From Planctomycetota bacterium (GTDB lineage: Bacteria > Planctomycetota > UBA1135 > UBA2386), in NCBI GenBank assembly GCA_020425885.1, contig JAGQRA010000194.1, forward strand, positions 1-7,934: a stretch of 7,934 nucleotides of DNA. The letters run 5' to 3'. Below, in pieces: positions 1 to 5,456 of the stretch. The notes under the pieces were generated by a model that saw nothing but the letters and a program-made list of their open reading frames with translations, was not told the origin of the DNA and searched no databases. Every line of letters begins with the position of its first letter. The stretch's first letter is position 1. The position numbers and the translations under genes were made by a program.

Positions 1-29
1 CAGAACACACTGTCGGTTACGGTTGCACA

Positions 30-125
30 TTCGAGAGGAGTCGCTTTGGCTTCCTGTTGGCTTCGCAACCTCAGGTACGCCCGAGCCTCCTCTCGAAATT
101 CACCCGGCTCGTGAATAGTCCGGGT
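30..125. repeat. Inverted-repeat cluster upstream of mddA, possible insertion-sequence end
   Basis: No reading frame in the first 165 bases looks like a gene. The stretch holds three inverted repeats. A perfect 11-bp pair (TTCGAGAGGAG at 30-40, CTCCTCTCGAA at 87-97) encloses 46 bases. A 6-bp hairpin has arms ATTCAC at 98-103 and GTGAAT at 111-116 with a 7-base loop. An alternative pair, ACCCGG at 102-107 and CCGGGT at 120-125, overlaps that hairpin. The motif GTGAATAGTCCGGGTTAG (111-128) reminds me of ends of some insertion sequences, perhaps IS1380-like, but this is from memory and uncertain. If correct, the element lies to the left of the window. The hairpins could instead belong to a terminator or regulatory leader. 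An 8-bp direct repeat (TTGGCTTC at 46-53 and 57-64) lies inside the large loop. Confidence 0.35.
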
Positions 126-165
126 TAGCTGGCCGGGTCGGCGCCGATCCTGCGCCTCCGTGGCC

Positions 166-900
166 ATGTCCCGCATCATGACCTTGTCGTTCGGCGTCAT
201 CGGCTACGCCGTGTTCCTGGCCACCTTCCTCTACCTCACAGGCTTCGTCACCGGCTTCTTCGTGCCGGTCGCGCTCGATACCGGCGCCGCCGACGCTGCG
301 ACCCCGACGGCGTTGCTGATCGATCTCGGCTTGATCGCGCTGTTCGGCCTGCAGCACGCCGTCATGGCCCGCGCCGGCTTCAAGCAATGGCTGGCCCGGT
401 TCGTGCCGGCATCGATCGAGCGCACCATCTTCATGCTCGCGACCTGCGGCGTGCTCGCGCTCATGTTCGCGCAATGGCGGGCGCTGCCGACCGTGCTCTG
501 GTCGTTGCAGGGTACCGCGGCGGCGATCGTGTACGCCGTCGCCTTCGCCGGCTGGGTAGTGGTCCTGTTCAGCACCTTCCTGATCGATCACTTCGACCTG
601 TTCGGCCTCCGCCAGACCTGGCTCGCGTTCCGCGGGCAGCCCTACAGCCAGCGACCGTTCGTCGAGCACAGCCTCTATCGCGTCGTGCGACATCCGCTGA
701 TGCTCGGCTTCCTGGTCGCCTTCTGGGCGGCGCCGGTGATGACGCTGGGCCACCTCGTGTTCGCCGGCGGCTTCACGGTCTACATCGTGGCCGCCCTGTT
801 CATCGAGGAGCGGTCGCTGGTCGCGCTGCACGGCAACGCCTACCGCGAGTACCAGCGGCGGGTGCCGAAGCTGTTGCCGTGGGGCCGTGCTGCGGCATAG
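166..900 (+). CDS. mddA: Methanethiol S-methyltransferase, MddA family (integral membrane, NnrU/ICMT-like)
   Basis: This is a predicted SAM-dependent membrane methyltransferase that converts methanethiol to dimethyl sulfide in the cytoplasmic membrane. The protein has 244 residues from ATG 166, close to the family length of about 250. About six hydrophobic segments are visible, the first right at the N-terminus. Family signatures, numbered from the alternative GTG at 160, are GLQHAVMAR (63-71), FDLFGLRQ (145-152), YRVVRHPL (173-180) and EERSLVALHG (216-225), ending in a basic, proline-rich tail. RHP and EER are the usual cofactor-binding elements of the wider isoprenylcysteine methyltransferase fold. 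The start is uncertain: GTG 160, ATG 166 and ATG 178 are in frame and none has a clear ribosome site; 166 gives the usual N-terminus. The gene stands alone, next to a possible mobile-element end and convergent with a secreted-protein gene 5 bp away. The family is clear; the exact substrate is inferred. Confidence 0.85.
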   Translation: MSRIMTLSFGVIGYAVFLATFLYLTGFVTGFFVPVALDTGAADAATPTALLIDLGLIALFGLQHAVMARAGFKQWLARFVPASIERTIFMLATCGVLALMFAQWRALPTVLWSLQGTAAAIVYAVAFAGWVVVLFSTFLIDHFDLFGLRQTWLAFRGQPYSQRPFVEHSLYRVVRHPLMLGFLVAFWAAPVMTLGHLVFAGGFTVYIVAALFIEERSLVALHGNAYREYQRRVPKLLPWGRAAA

Positions 901-905
901 GCCGC

Positions 906-1799
906 TCAGCACGAGATCGTGAACTGCTTCGACGCGGTCGTCGTGAAGCAGCCGCCGGTCAGGCACGCCCACTGCATGCAGAAGGTGTAGGTGCCGACGC
1001 ACGGCGGCAGCGACAGACTCCAGCTTGCCGTCGAGCCGAGCGCGGTGGGCGGCAGCACCATCATCGGATTGCAGTCGAAGCACGCACCCGGGGCACAGAA
1101 CGGCGCGCCCTGCATCACCGTCGGCGACATCGGCATGCCGATGAAGACGATCGCCATCGAATTGGCGCACGGCAGGTGCGACCAGGTCGCCGTGGTCGGT
1201 GGATGGATCACGTCGGGGCCGGTGATCGGGCCGGTGCCGGTGCATTTGAGGCTGACGGTGTCGAGGCCGAGGTCGGCGCGGCCGCCCTGGCCGTGGGCCT
1301 CGAACGTCAGCGCCTGCACGGCCGCGGTCGGGGTGAAGTCGATCGCCTGTGGCTGCCACGATGTCGATTGCGCCGGCAGCGGAATGGTCATCGTCGCGGA
1401 GTCGAAGGCCTGATTGCCGAACGTGACCTGCCAGTAGCCGTCGGCGGTGGCCCAGGTCGGATGCGCGATCGCCTGCTCGAAGCAGATCGAGTAGCCGACA
1501 CCCGGCACCAGGCCGGGGACGATCTGCCTTATCGATTCGATGAACGTGCCGCCGACGGCATGGACGAACGGGCCCCCGCCGGCGCTCGGCTGCCAGGCGA
1601 AGCCGGCGAACGTGGTCGTCGCGTCGAACAGATCGGCCGATCCGAACACCGGGATCCACGCCGCCGGGATCACCCCGTTGAAGGAGTTGTAGGCGGCGCT
1701 GCCGTTCATGTCGCCGTTCGCGATCTGGGCCGGCGCGGCGACGAACAGGGTGAGCGCGACCGCCGTGGGGCGGGCGCAACGGGCGATGGACTCGATCAT
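906..1799 (-). CDS. Secreted protein with beta-sandwich-like N-domain and cysteine-rich C-domain, function unknown
   Basis: This 297-residue predicted exported protein has a signal peptide at residues 1-24 (basic start, hydrophobic ALTLFVAAPA, likely cleavage APA|Q). Residues 25-186 resemble carbohydrate-binding-like or choice-of-anchor sandwich modules: an 'ANGDMNG' opening, an aromatic-rich body (FAGFAWQPS, FIESIRQIVPGLVPGVGY, DGYWQVTFG) and a closing 'LGLDTVSLKC'. Residues 187-210 form a proline/threonine linker. Residues 211-297 hold nine cysteines (211, 235, 240, 243, 267, 274, 279, 284, 297), suggesting several disulfides outside the cytoplasm. The ending, with a 'YTFCMQWACL' strand, recalls C-terminal domains common in planctomycete secreted proteins. 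No catalytic motif is visible. The start is well supported by GGGAG (1812-1808 on the minus strand), 8 bases before the ATG. The gene is convergent with mddA and lies about 100 bp downstream of the MYG1-family gene on the same strand. The function is not known to me. Confidence 0.75.
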   Translation of the reverse strand: MIESIARCARPTAVALTLFVAAPAQIANGDMNGSAAYNSFNGVIPAAWIPVFGSADLFDATTTFAGFAWQPSAGGGPFVHAVGGTFIESIRQIVPGLVPGVGYSICFEQAIAHPTWATADGYWQVTFGNQAFDSATMTIPLPAQSTSWQPQAIDFTPTAAVQALTFEAHGQGGRADLGLDTVSLKCTGTGPITGPDVIHPPTTATWSHLPCANSMAIVFIGMPMSPTVMQGAPFCAPGACFDCNPMMVLPPTALGSTASWSLSLPPCVGTYTFCMQWACLTGGCFTTTASKQFTISC

Positions 1800-1807
1800 G
1801 ACTTTGA

Positions 1808-1812
1808 CTCCC
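1808..1812 (-). promoter_or_regulatory. Ribosome binding site of the secreted protein gene
   Basis: On the minus strand the sequence reads GGGAG followed by 8 bases and then the ATG at 1799. This is one of the few clear Shine-Dalgarno sequences in the window and fixes the start of the cysteine-rich secreted protein. Confidence 0.65.
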
Positions 1813-1830
1813 GTCGAAGGGTCGAAGAGC

Positions 1831-1847
1831 GGTGCCGAAGCGGCACC
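1831..1847 (-). other. Perfect 7-bp hairpin between the MYG1-family gene and the secreted protein gene
   Basis: GGTGCCG at 1831-1837 and CGGCACC at 1841-1847 are perfect inverted arms around a 3-base loop. The hairpin lies about 50 bases after the MYG1-family stop and about 32 bases before the secreted protein start, both read on the minus strand. No T-run follows it on either strand, so it is not a standard intrinsic terminator. It could be a stability element in the 5' leader of the secreted protein mRNA, a Rho-assisted stop for the upstream unit, or a protein-binding palindrome. Confidence 0.4.
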
Positions 1848-1899
1848 ACCTGGGAGATGGCCCGGGCCGCCGCCGAGCGGACGAGAAAAGGCGCGGTGC

Positions 1900-2835
1900 T
1901 CAGGATCGCGGGCGGTCGCCGACCACGGCGCCGCGGATCAGCTCGCGCAGGCGCGCCGGCGCGGTCGCGGTGGTCTTGCAGACGAAGCCACCCTTGTGCG
2001 CGAAGTGGACGTCGGGCTCGCCATCGAGCTGCGAGAAGTCCAGGCGCGGATCGTCCTCGTAGCGGCTGATGCCGTAGCCCGGACCGCGCCGGTCGGGATA
2101 GACCATGGCGCCGATCGTCCGCTCGAGGCCGGCGGCGCGGATGTAGCGGGCGATGCTGCCGGAGGGCTCGTCGGGCACGGCCTCGCCGCGCGGCAGGAAG
2201 ATCGTCTCGATGACCTCGGCGCCGACGTCGACCGACCACCGTTCGCACTCCCTGCCGACCAGATCGATGCCGTCGCGGACCATGCGCAGGAAGCCGAGCA
2301 GGTCGTCGCCGACGAACCGCATGTACTCGTAGAGGGTCTCCCCGGGTGCGTGCTCCGGTCGGGCGGCGAAGCGGCGCAACAGGGTGGCGTCGATCGGCGA
2401 GTTGAGCTGCGAGATCGCGCGCCTCGGCACGCCGAGCCACGCGGCCGCCTGGTTCGGGCCGCGCGAGTCCAGCCATTCGGCCGGCTCGAGCCAATCGCAG
2501 AACTGCATCGCGTCGCGGTAGAGCCCGAGCGCGTCGAGGACCAGGCTCAGCGCGCAGGTCGGTGGGTGTTCCCTCGGGAAGTGGTGATGGTCGAAGTTGT
2601 TCAGCGCGGGGTCGTGGGCGCCGCCGACGTCGACGGTCGCCACGGTGGCGTCTGCCAGCTCCGCCGCGGTCGGCTCGCGTCGCACGACCGGGCAGCCGTG
2701 CTTCGCGACCAGCACGCAGCAGGCGAGCAGGTCGTCCTTGTGAGCGCCGCCGGGGTGGGTGACGATTCTCCGGATCACCGGCATGGGTTGGTCGGCGTGC
2801 CGCGGCCTCGGCTGGCCTGGCCTGGTGTCAGACAT
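1900..2835 (-). CDS. MYG1-family protein (UPF0160), DHH-type phosphoesterase/exonuclease homolog
   Basis: This 311-residue protein has the MYG1 hallmarks: THPGGAHKDD (26-35) in place of the usual THxGxFHxDE-like metal site, DVGGAHDP (69-76), and DHHHFP (82-87), the DHH signature that coordinates the metal. A C-terminal 'DVHFAHKGGFVCKT' (about 265-278) matches the family's late conserved segment. Length is typical. The eukaryotic homolog is reported as a 3'-5' RNA exonuclease; the bacterial proteins are largely uncharacterised, so nuclease or nucleotide hydrolase activity is inferred. There is no signal peptide, so the protein is probably cytoplasmic. The ATG at 2835 overlaps the end of trpS by 8 nt (ATGTCTGA), implying cotranscription and translational coupling. 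An alternative ATG at 2784 would drop 17 weakly conserved residues and abolish the overlap; neither start has a strong ribosome site. Confidence 0.8.
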   Translation of the reverse strand: MSDTRPGQPRPRHADQPMPVIRRIVTHPGGAHKDDLLACCVLVAKHGCPVVRREPTAAELADATVATVDVGGAHDPALNNFDHHHFPREHPPTCALSLVLDALGLYRDAMQFCDWLEPAEWLDSRGPNQAAAWLGVPRRAISQLNSPIDATLLRRFAARPEHAPGETLYEYMRFVGDDLLGFLRMVRDGIDLVGRECERWSVDVGAEVIETIFLPRGEAVPDEPSGSIARYIRAAGLERTIGAMVYPDRRGPGYGISRYEDDPRLDFSQLDGEPDVHFAHKGGFVCKTTATAPARLRELIRGAVVGDRPRS

Positions 2836-3970
2836 AGGTCATGCCCATCGCCGCGCGCACCCGTTCGATCGTCGCCTCGGCCTCGGCGTTGGCGCGCTCG
2901 ATGCCGCGGCGCAGCACCGTGGCGACGTAGCCGGGATCGCGCGCCAGCTCGGCGCGACGCGCCCGCAACGGCGCCAGGTGCTCGTTCAGCGCCTCGGTCA
3001 GCACGGCCTTGAGTCGGCCCGAGCCGCCGTCACCGATGTCGGCGGCGATCGCCTCGGGAGCCTGGCCCGTGCACAGCGATGCGATGCGCAGCAGGTTGGC
3101 GACCTCGGGGCGGGCGTCGGGCTCGTAGGTGATGTTGCGGTCGCTGTCGGTCTTGGCACTCTTGAGGCTCTTCTTCGTCTCGTCGGCCGTCGCCTTCAGC
3201 AGGATCGCGTTGCCGCGGCTCTTGCTCATCTTCTGGCCGCCGTCGAGGCCGAGGATCACCGGCGCCTCCGACAGCAGCGCATCGGGCTCGGGGAACACCG
3301 CCGGCTCGGCCGGGAAGCGCTCGTGGAAGCGCCGCGCCAGCTTGCGGGTCAGCTCGAGGTGCGGCAGCTGGTCCTTGCCGACCGGCACGATGTTGCCGCG
3401 ACAGAACAGGATGTCGGCGGCCTGATGCACCGGGTAGGTGTACATCAGCGCGTTGATCGTGCGCAGGCCGGCGGCGCGGATCTCCTCCTTGACCGTGGGA
3501 TTGCGGTCGAGTTCGGGCATCGACACGAAGGTCAGGAACGGCAGCAGCAGCTGGTTGAGCGCCGGCACGTGCGAATGCGGGAACACGAAGGTGCGCCCGT
3601 TCTCCGGGTCGATGCCGGCGGCGAGGTAGTCGAGCACGATCTCGCGCACGTTGTCCCGGACGTTGTCGGCGGTGTCGCGGTCGGTCAGCACCTGGTAGTC
3701 GGCGATGACTACGAACGTGGTGACGCCGAGGTCCTGGATGCGGACGCGGTTTCGCAGCGAGCCGAAGAGATGGCCGATGTGGAGGCTGCCGGTCGGCCGG
3801 TCGCCGGTGAGCACACGGTAGCTCTGCGGGTTCTTCGGGATGTCCTGCCACAGCGCCTCGCTGCGGCGCACCGCCGCCTGGAACGTGCCCGACGCGATCT
3901 CCGTCTCGTCGCCGGGCGCGCCGGGTGCCGGTGATCCTGAGTCGGGGGAGCTGTGACCGTCGGTACTCAT
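2828..3970 (-). CDS. trpS: Tryptophanyl-tRNA synthetase (class I, TGDRPTG clade)
   Basis: TrpRS charges tRNA-Trp with tryptophan using ATP in the cytoplasm and is essential if it is the only copy. The protein has 380 residues from ATG 3970. The class I signatures are intact: HIGH at 64-67 within TGSLHIGHLFGSL, and KMSKS at 247-251 within GGQKMSKSRGNA. Also visible are the pocket segment YPVHQAADILFCRGNIVPVG (179-198), DQLPHLELTR (200-209) and a helical C-terminal anticodon-binding region to residue 380. The ATP-site strand reads LTGDRPTG rather than the SGxQPTG of the E. coli type, placing it in a second clade of bacterial TrpRS that I recall from Actinobacteria among others. About 50 residues precede that motif; the first 25 are Ser/Pro/Gly-rich and probably disordered, so a shorter true N-terminus is possible. 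No clear Shine-Dalgarno precedes 3970. The MYG1-family gene follows with an 8-nt overlap. Confidence 0.95.
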   Translation of the reverse strand: MSTDGHSSPDSGSPAPGAPGDETEIASGTFQAAVRRSEALWQDIPKNPQSYRVLTGDRPTGSLHIGHLFGSLRNRVRIQDLGVTTFVVIADYQVLTDRDTADNVRDNVREIVLDYLAAGIDPENGRTFVFPHSHVPALNQLLLPFLTFVSMPELDRNPTVKEEIRAAGLRTINALMYTYPVHQAADILFCRGNIVPVGKDQLPHLELTRKLARRFHERFPAEPAVFPEPDALLSEAPVILGLDGGQKMSKSRGNAILLKATADETKKSLKSAKTDSDRNITYEPDARPEVANLLRIASLCTGQAPEAIAADIGDGGSGRLKAVLTEALNEHLAPLRARRAELARDPGYVATVLRRGIERANAEAEATIERVRAAMGMTYV

Positions 3971-4011
3971 CGGCAGGCAGTATGCGCGCAGAGGCGGCCA
4001 GGTTGGAGGCT

Positions 4012-4071
4012 GTTGTTTCCGTGCCTGGCACCGATCCAACAGGTTGTTTCTGGTCCTGGCACCGATCCAAC
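4012..4071. repeat. Two-copy 29-nt tandem repeat with GTGCCTGGCAC palindrome
   Basis: Copy 1 spans 4012-4040 and copy 2 spans 4043-4071, separated by AG, giving a 31-nt period. They match at 26 of 29 positions; the core CCTGGCACCGATCCAAC is identical. Each copy opens with GTTGTTTC and closes with CAAC, so the ends are short inverted repeats (GTTG/CAAC). Copy 1 contains the perfect palindrome GTGCC-T-GGCAC; copy 2 has a degraded version (GGTCCTGGCACC). The pair sits in the 168-bp divergent gap between trpS (start 42 bases away) and the broken secreted-protein gene, within the likely trpS promoter or leader. I recall GTGCCTGGCAC-type repeats as dispersed REP-like elements in planctomycetes and deltaproteobacteria, but cannot confirm it here. 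The rest of the gap shows nothing else I can support, and no reading frame across it looks genuine. Confidence 0.8.
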
Positions 4072-4129
4072 TGTCCGGAACTGCTGGCGCGCGGCGCTCC
4101 AGGTCGGCAGTCCCCGATTCTCCGCCTCC

Positions 4130-4133
4130 GGAG
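4130..4133 (+). promoter_or_regulatory. Ribosome binding site of the broken secreted-protein gene
   Basis: GGAG at 4130-4133 lies 5 bases before the ATG at 4139. Together with the signal peptide that follows, it shows the original gene began here rather than at the internal GTG 4312. Confidence 0.5.
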
Positions 4134-4138
4134 CTGCC

Positions 4139-4821
4139 ATGATTCCGAACCCGAGACCTCGCCTGTTCCTCTTCCTCGTCTCTGCTCTCGCATCGCTCGC
4201 GATGGCCCAGAATGCTGAGCCGCTGGCGCTCGACCTGCCCGTCGTGCCGGTGCACACGCAGGCCGACGACGACGGCATCGCCTATGGCACCTGGGCCGCC
4301 GCACGATCGACGTGCGCTGGGGTGCGACCGCGCTCGCCGTGCGCACGGCGGGGCAGCCGCGCTGTTCCGACTACCGCGTCGAATACGAACTCGGCGACGG
4401 ACCCGGCGACGTCGTCGAGGCCTACGACATCCGCGATGACGGGCTCGAACAGACCTTCGTGATCGGCGCGCGTCCGCAGGCGCTCGGCGACCTCGTGATC
4501 CGCGGCGCGGTGACGACGGGCTTGAACGCCGCGGCGGTGCCGGCATGGCATGGCGCGATCGTCTTCCGTGACGACACCGGCCGCGAGATCCTCAGCTACG
4601 GTGCCGCCACGGCCGTCGACGCGCAGGGTCGTCGCCGGGCGATGACCACCGCCTACGAAGACGGCGTCATCACGCTGTGCCTCGACGCCGCCTGGCTCGC
4701 CGAGGCCACGTTCCCGGTCGTCGTCGACCCTCTGATCGGCGTCTTCTTCTCGTTCCTGACCGCCAGGGTGGATGCGTTCGTGGCTTCCGCTTCCGAGCCA
4801 CTGCATCATCCGACCCTGCTC
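4139..4821 (+). pseudogene. Frameshifted, truncated gene for a secreted protein, running in frame into trmO
   Basis: The frame from ATG 4139 encodes a signal peptide (RLFLFLVSALASLAMA, likely cut after residue 23) and then a mature N-terminus up to 'GIAYGTWAA' (about residue 54). Protein-like sequence then continues one base out of phase, from about 4300 ('RTIDVRWGATALAV', later 'YDIRDDGLEQTF', 'GDLVIRG', 'ILSYGAAT' and 'ATFPVVVDPLIG'). Loss of one G from the G-run at 4293-4295 would explain the shift: restoring it gives TWGRRTIDVRWG. The '...FPVVVDPLI' ending is a recurrent boundary in large secreted proteins of Planctomycetota and Myxococcota, where a long C-terminal region normally follows. 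Here it stops at about 4740 and the frame continues with no stop into trmO. It is most likely a decayed or truncated gene; a sequencing error could account for the frameshift but not the missing C-terminus. A function cannot be assigned. Confidence 0.65.
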
Positions 4822-5445
4822 ATGACGACGAACCCCGAGTCCTTCGCGACACCGGAATTGCGCGCGATCGCCGTTCTCCGCTGCCCCGCGGTCGTGCACC
4901 ATCAGGCGCCGCGCCAGAGCGGCCTCGGACGGGGTCCGAGCGGTGAGATCCGGGTGCATCAGTCGTTCCAGAACGGTCTCGCCGACCTCGACGGTTTCAG
5001 CCACATCTGGCTCTTGTTCTGGTGTCATCACGCGCGCGGTGCACCGCTGCGGGTGCAGCCGCCGCGCGACGCGCACAAGCGCGGGGTCTTCGCGACGCGG
5101 AGCCCGCAGCGCCCGAACCCGATCGGCATGTCCGTCGTCCGCCTGCTGGGCCGTGACCGCCGCATCCTGCGCATCGCGGATCACGATCTGCTCGACGGCA
5201 CCCCGATCCTCGACATCAAGCCCTACCTGCCGTACTGCGACAGCATCCCCGACGCGACGACGGGCTACGTCGGGTCGCTGCCCGAGTCGGCGCCCGATCA
5301 TCGCGCCTGGTGGCGCGACAAGGCGATCGATCCGCCTGCCTGCTACCGGCCGCTGTTGTCCGAGCTCCGACAATTCGGTGCGGTCCGCAACCGACCCGCG
5401 CGCTCTGTGACTGATCCGTTCCCGAATCCGACGAGTGAAGGTTAG
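4822..5445 (+). CDS. trmO: tRNA (N6-threonylcarbamoyladenosine(37)-N6)-methyltransferase TrmO
   Basis: TrmO (formerly TsaA/YaeB, UPF0066) methylates N6 of t6A at position 37 of certain threonine tRNAs using SAM, in the cytoplasm. From ATG 4822 the protein has 207 residues. Conserved elements in order are PRQ (30-32), GFSHIWLLFW (58-67), VQPPR (78-82), the SAM-site block GVFATRSPQRPNPIG (88-102), and DLLDGTPILDIKPYLPY (122-138). The E. coli protein is about 235 residues; this one keeps the catalytic beta-barrel domain but has a shorter C-terminal region. The start is chosen because family similarity begins at about residue 10, but no Shine-Dalgarno precedes it. The same frame is open back to GTG 4312, so an automatic caller could report one 377-residue protein at 4312-5445; I regard the upstream part as the secreted-protein remnant. 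A lipoprotein gene follows after 11 bases, probably in the same transcript. Confidence 0.85.
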   Translation: MTTNPESFATPELRAIAVLRCPAVVHHQAPRQSGLGRGPSGEIRVHQSFQNGLADLDGFSHIWLLFWCHHARGAPLRVQPPRDAHKRGVFATRSPQRPNPIGMSVVRLLGRDRRILRIADHDLLDGTPILDIKPYLPYCDSIPDATTGYVGSLPESAPDHRAWWRDKAIDPPACYRPLLSELRQFGAVRNRPARSVTDPFPNPTSEG

Positions 5446-5456
5446 GCTCCCTGCCA

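Noticed and set aside
100..1779. Long minus-strand open frame of about 559 codons across mddA and the secreted protein gene
   Set aside because: Its translation is dominated by Arg, Gly, His and Asp with no domain or hydrophobic pattern. It is the antisense shadow of high-GC genes whose own translations are clearly protein-like.
387..2069. Long plus-strand open frame of about 560 codons
   Set aside because: Arginine- and alanine-rich low-complexity translation overlapping mddA, the secreted gene and the MYG1-family gene in other frames; no recognisable motif.
3978..3983. CATACT on the minus strand as a -10 box for trpS
   Set aside because: No acceptable -35 hexamer at the right distance, and it would leave almost no leader. 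One weak hexamer in 168 bases is not evidence of a promoter.
4139..5445. A designed exported TrmO fusion enzyme
   Set aside because: The frame is broken near 4293-4300, the upstream domain ends where such secreted proteins normally continue, and TrmO needs cytoplasmic tRNA and SAM, so gene decay explains the arrangement more simply.
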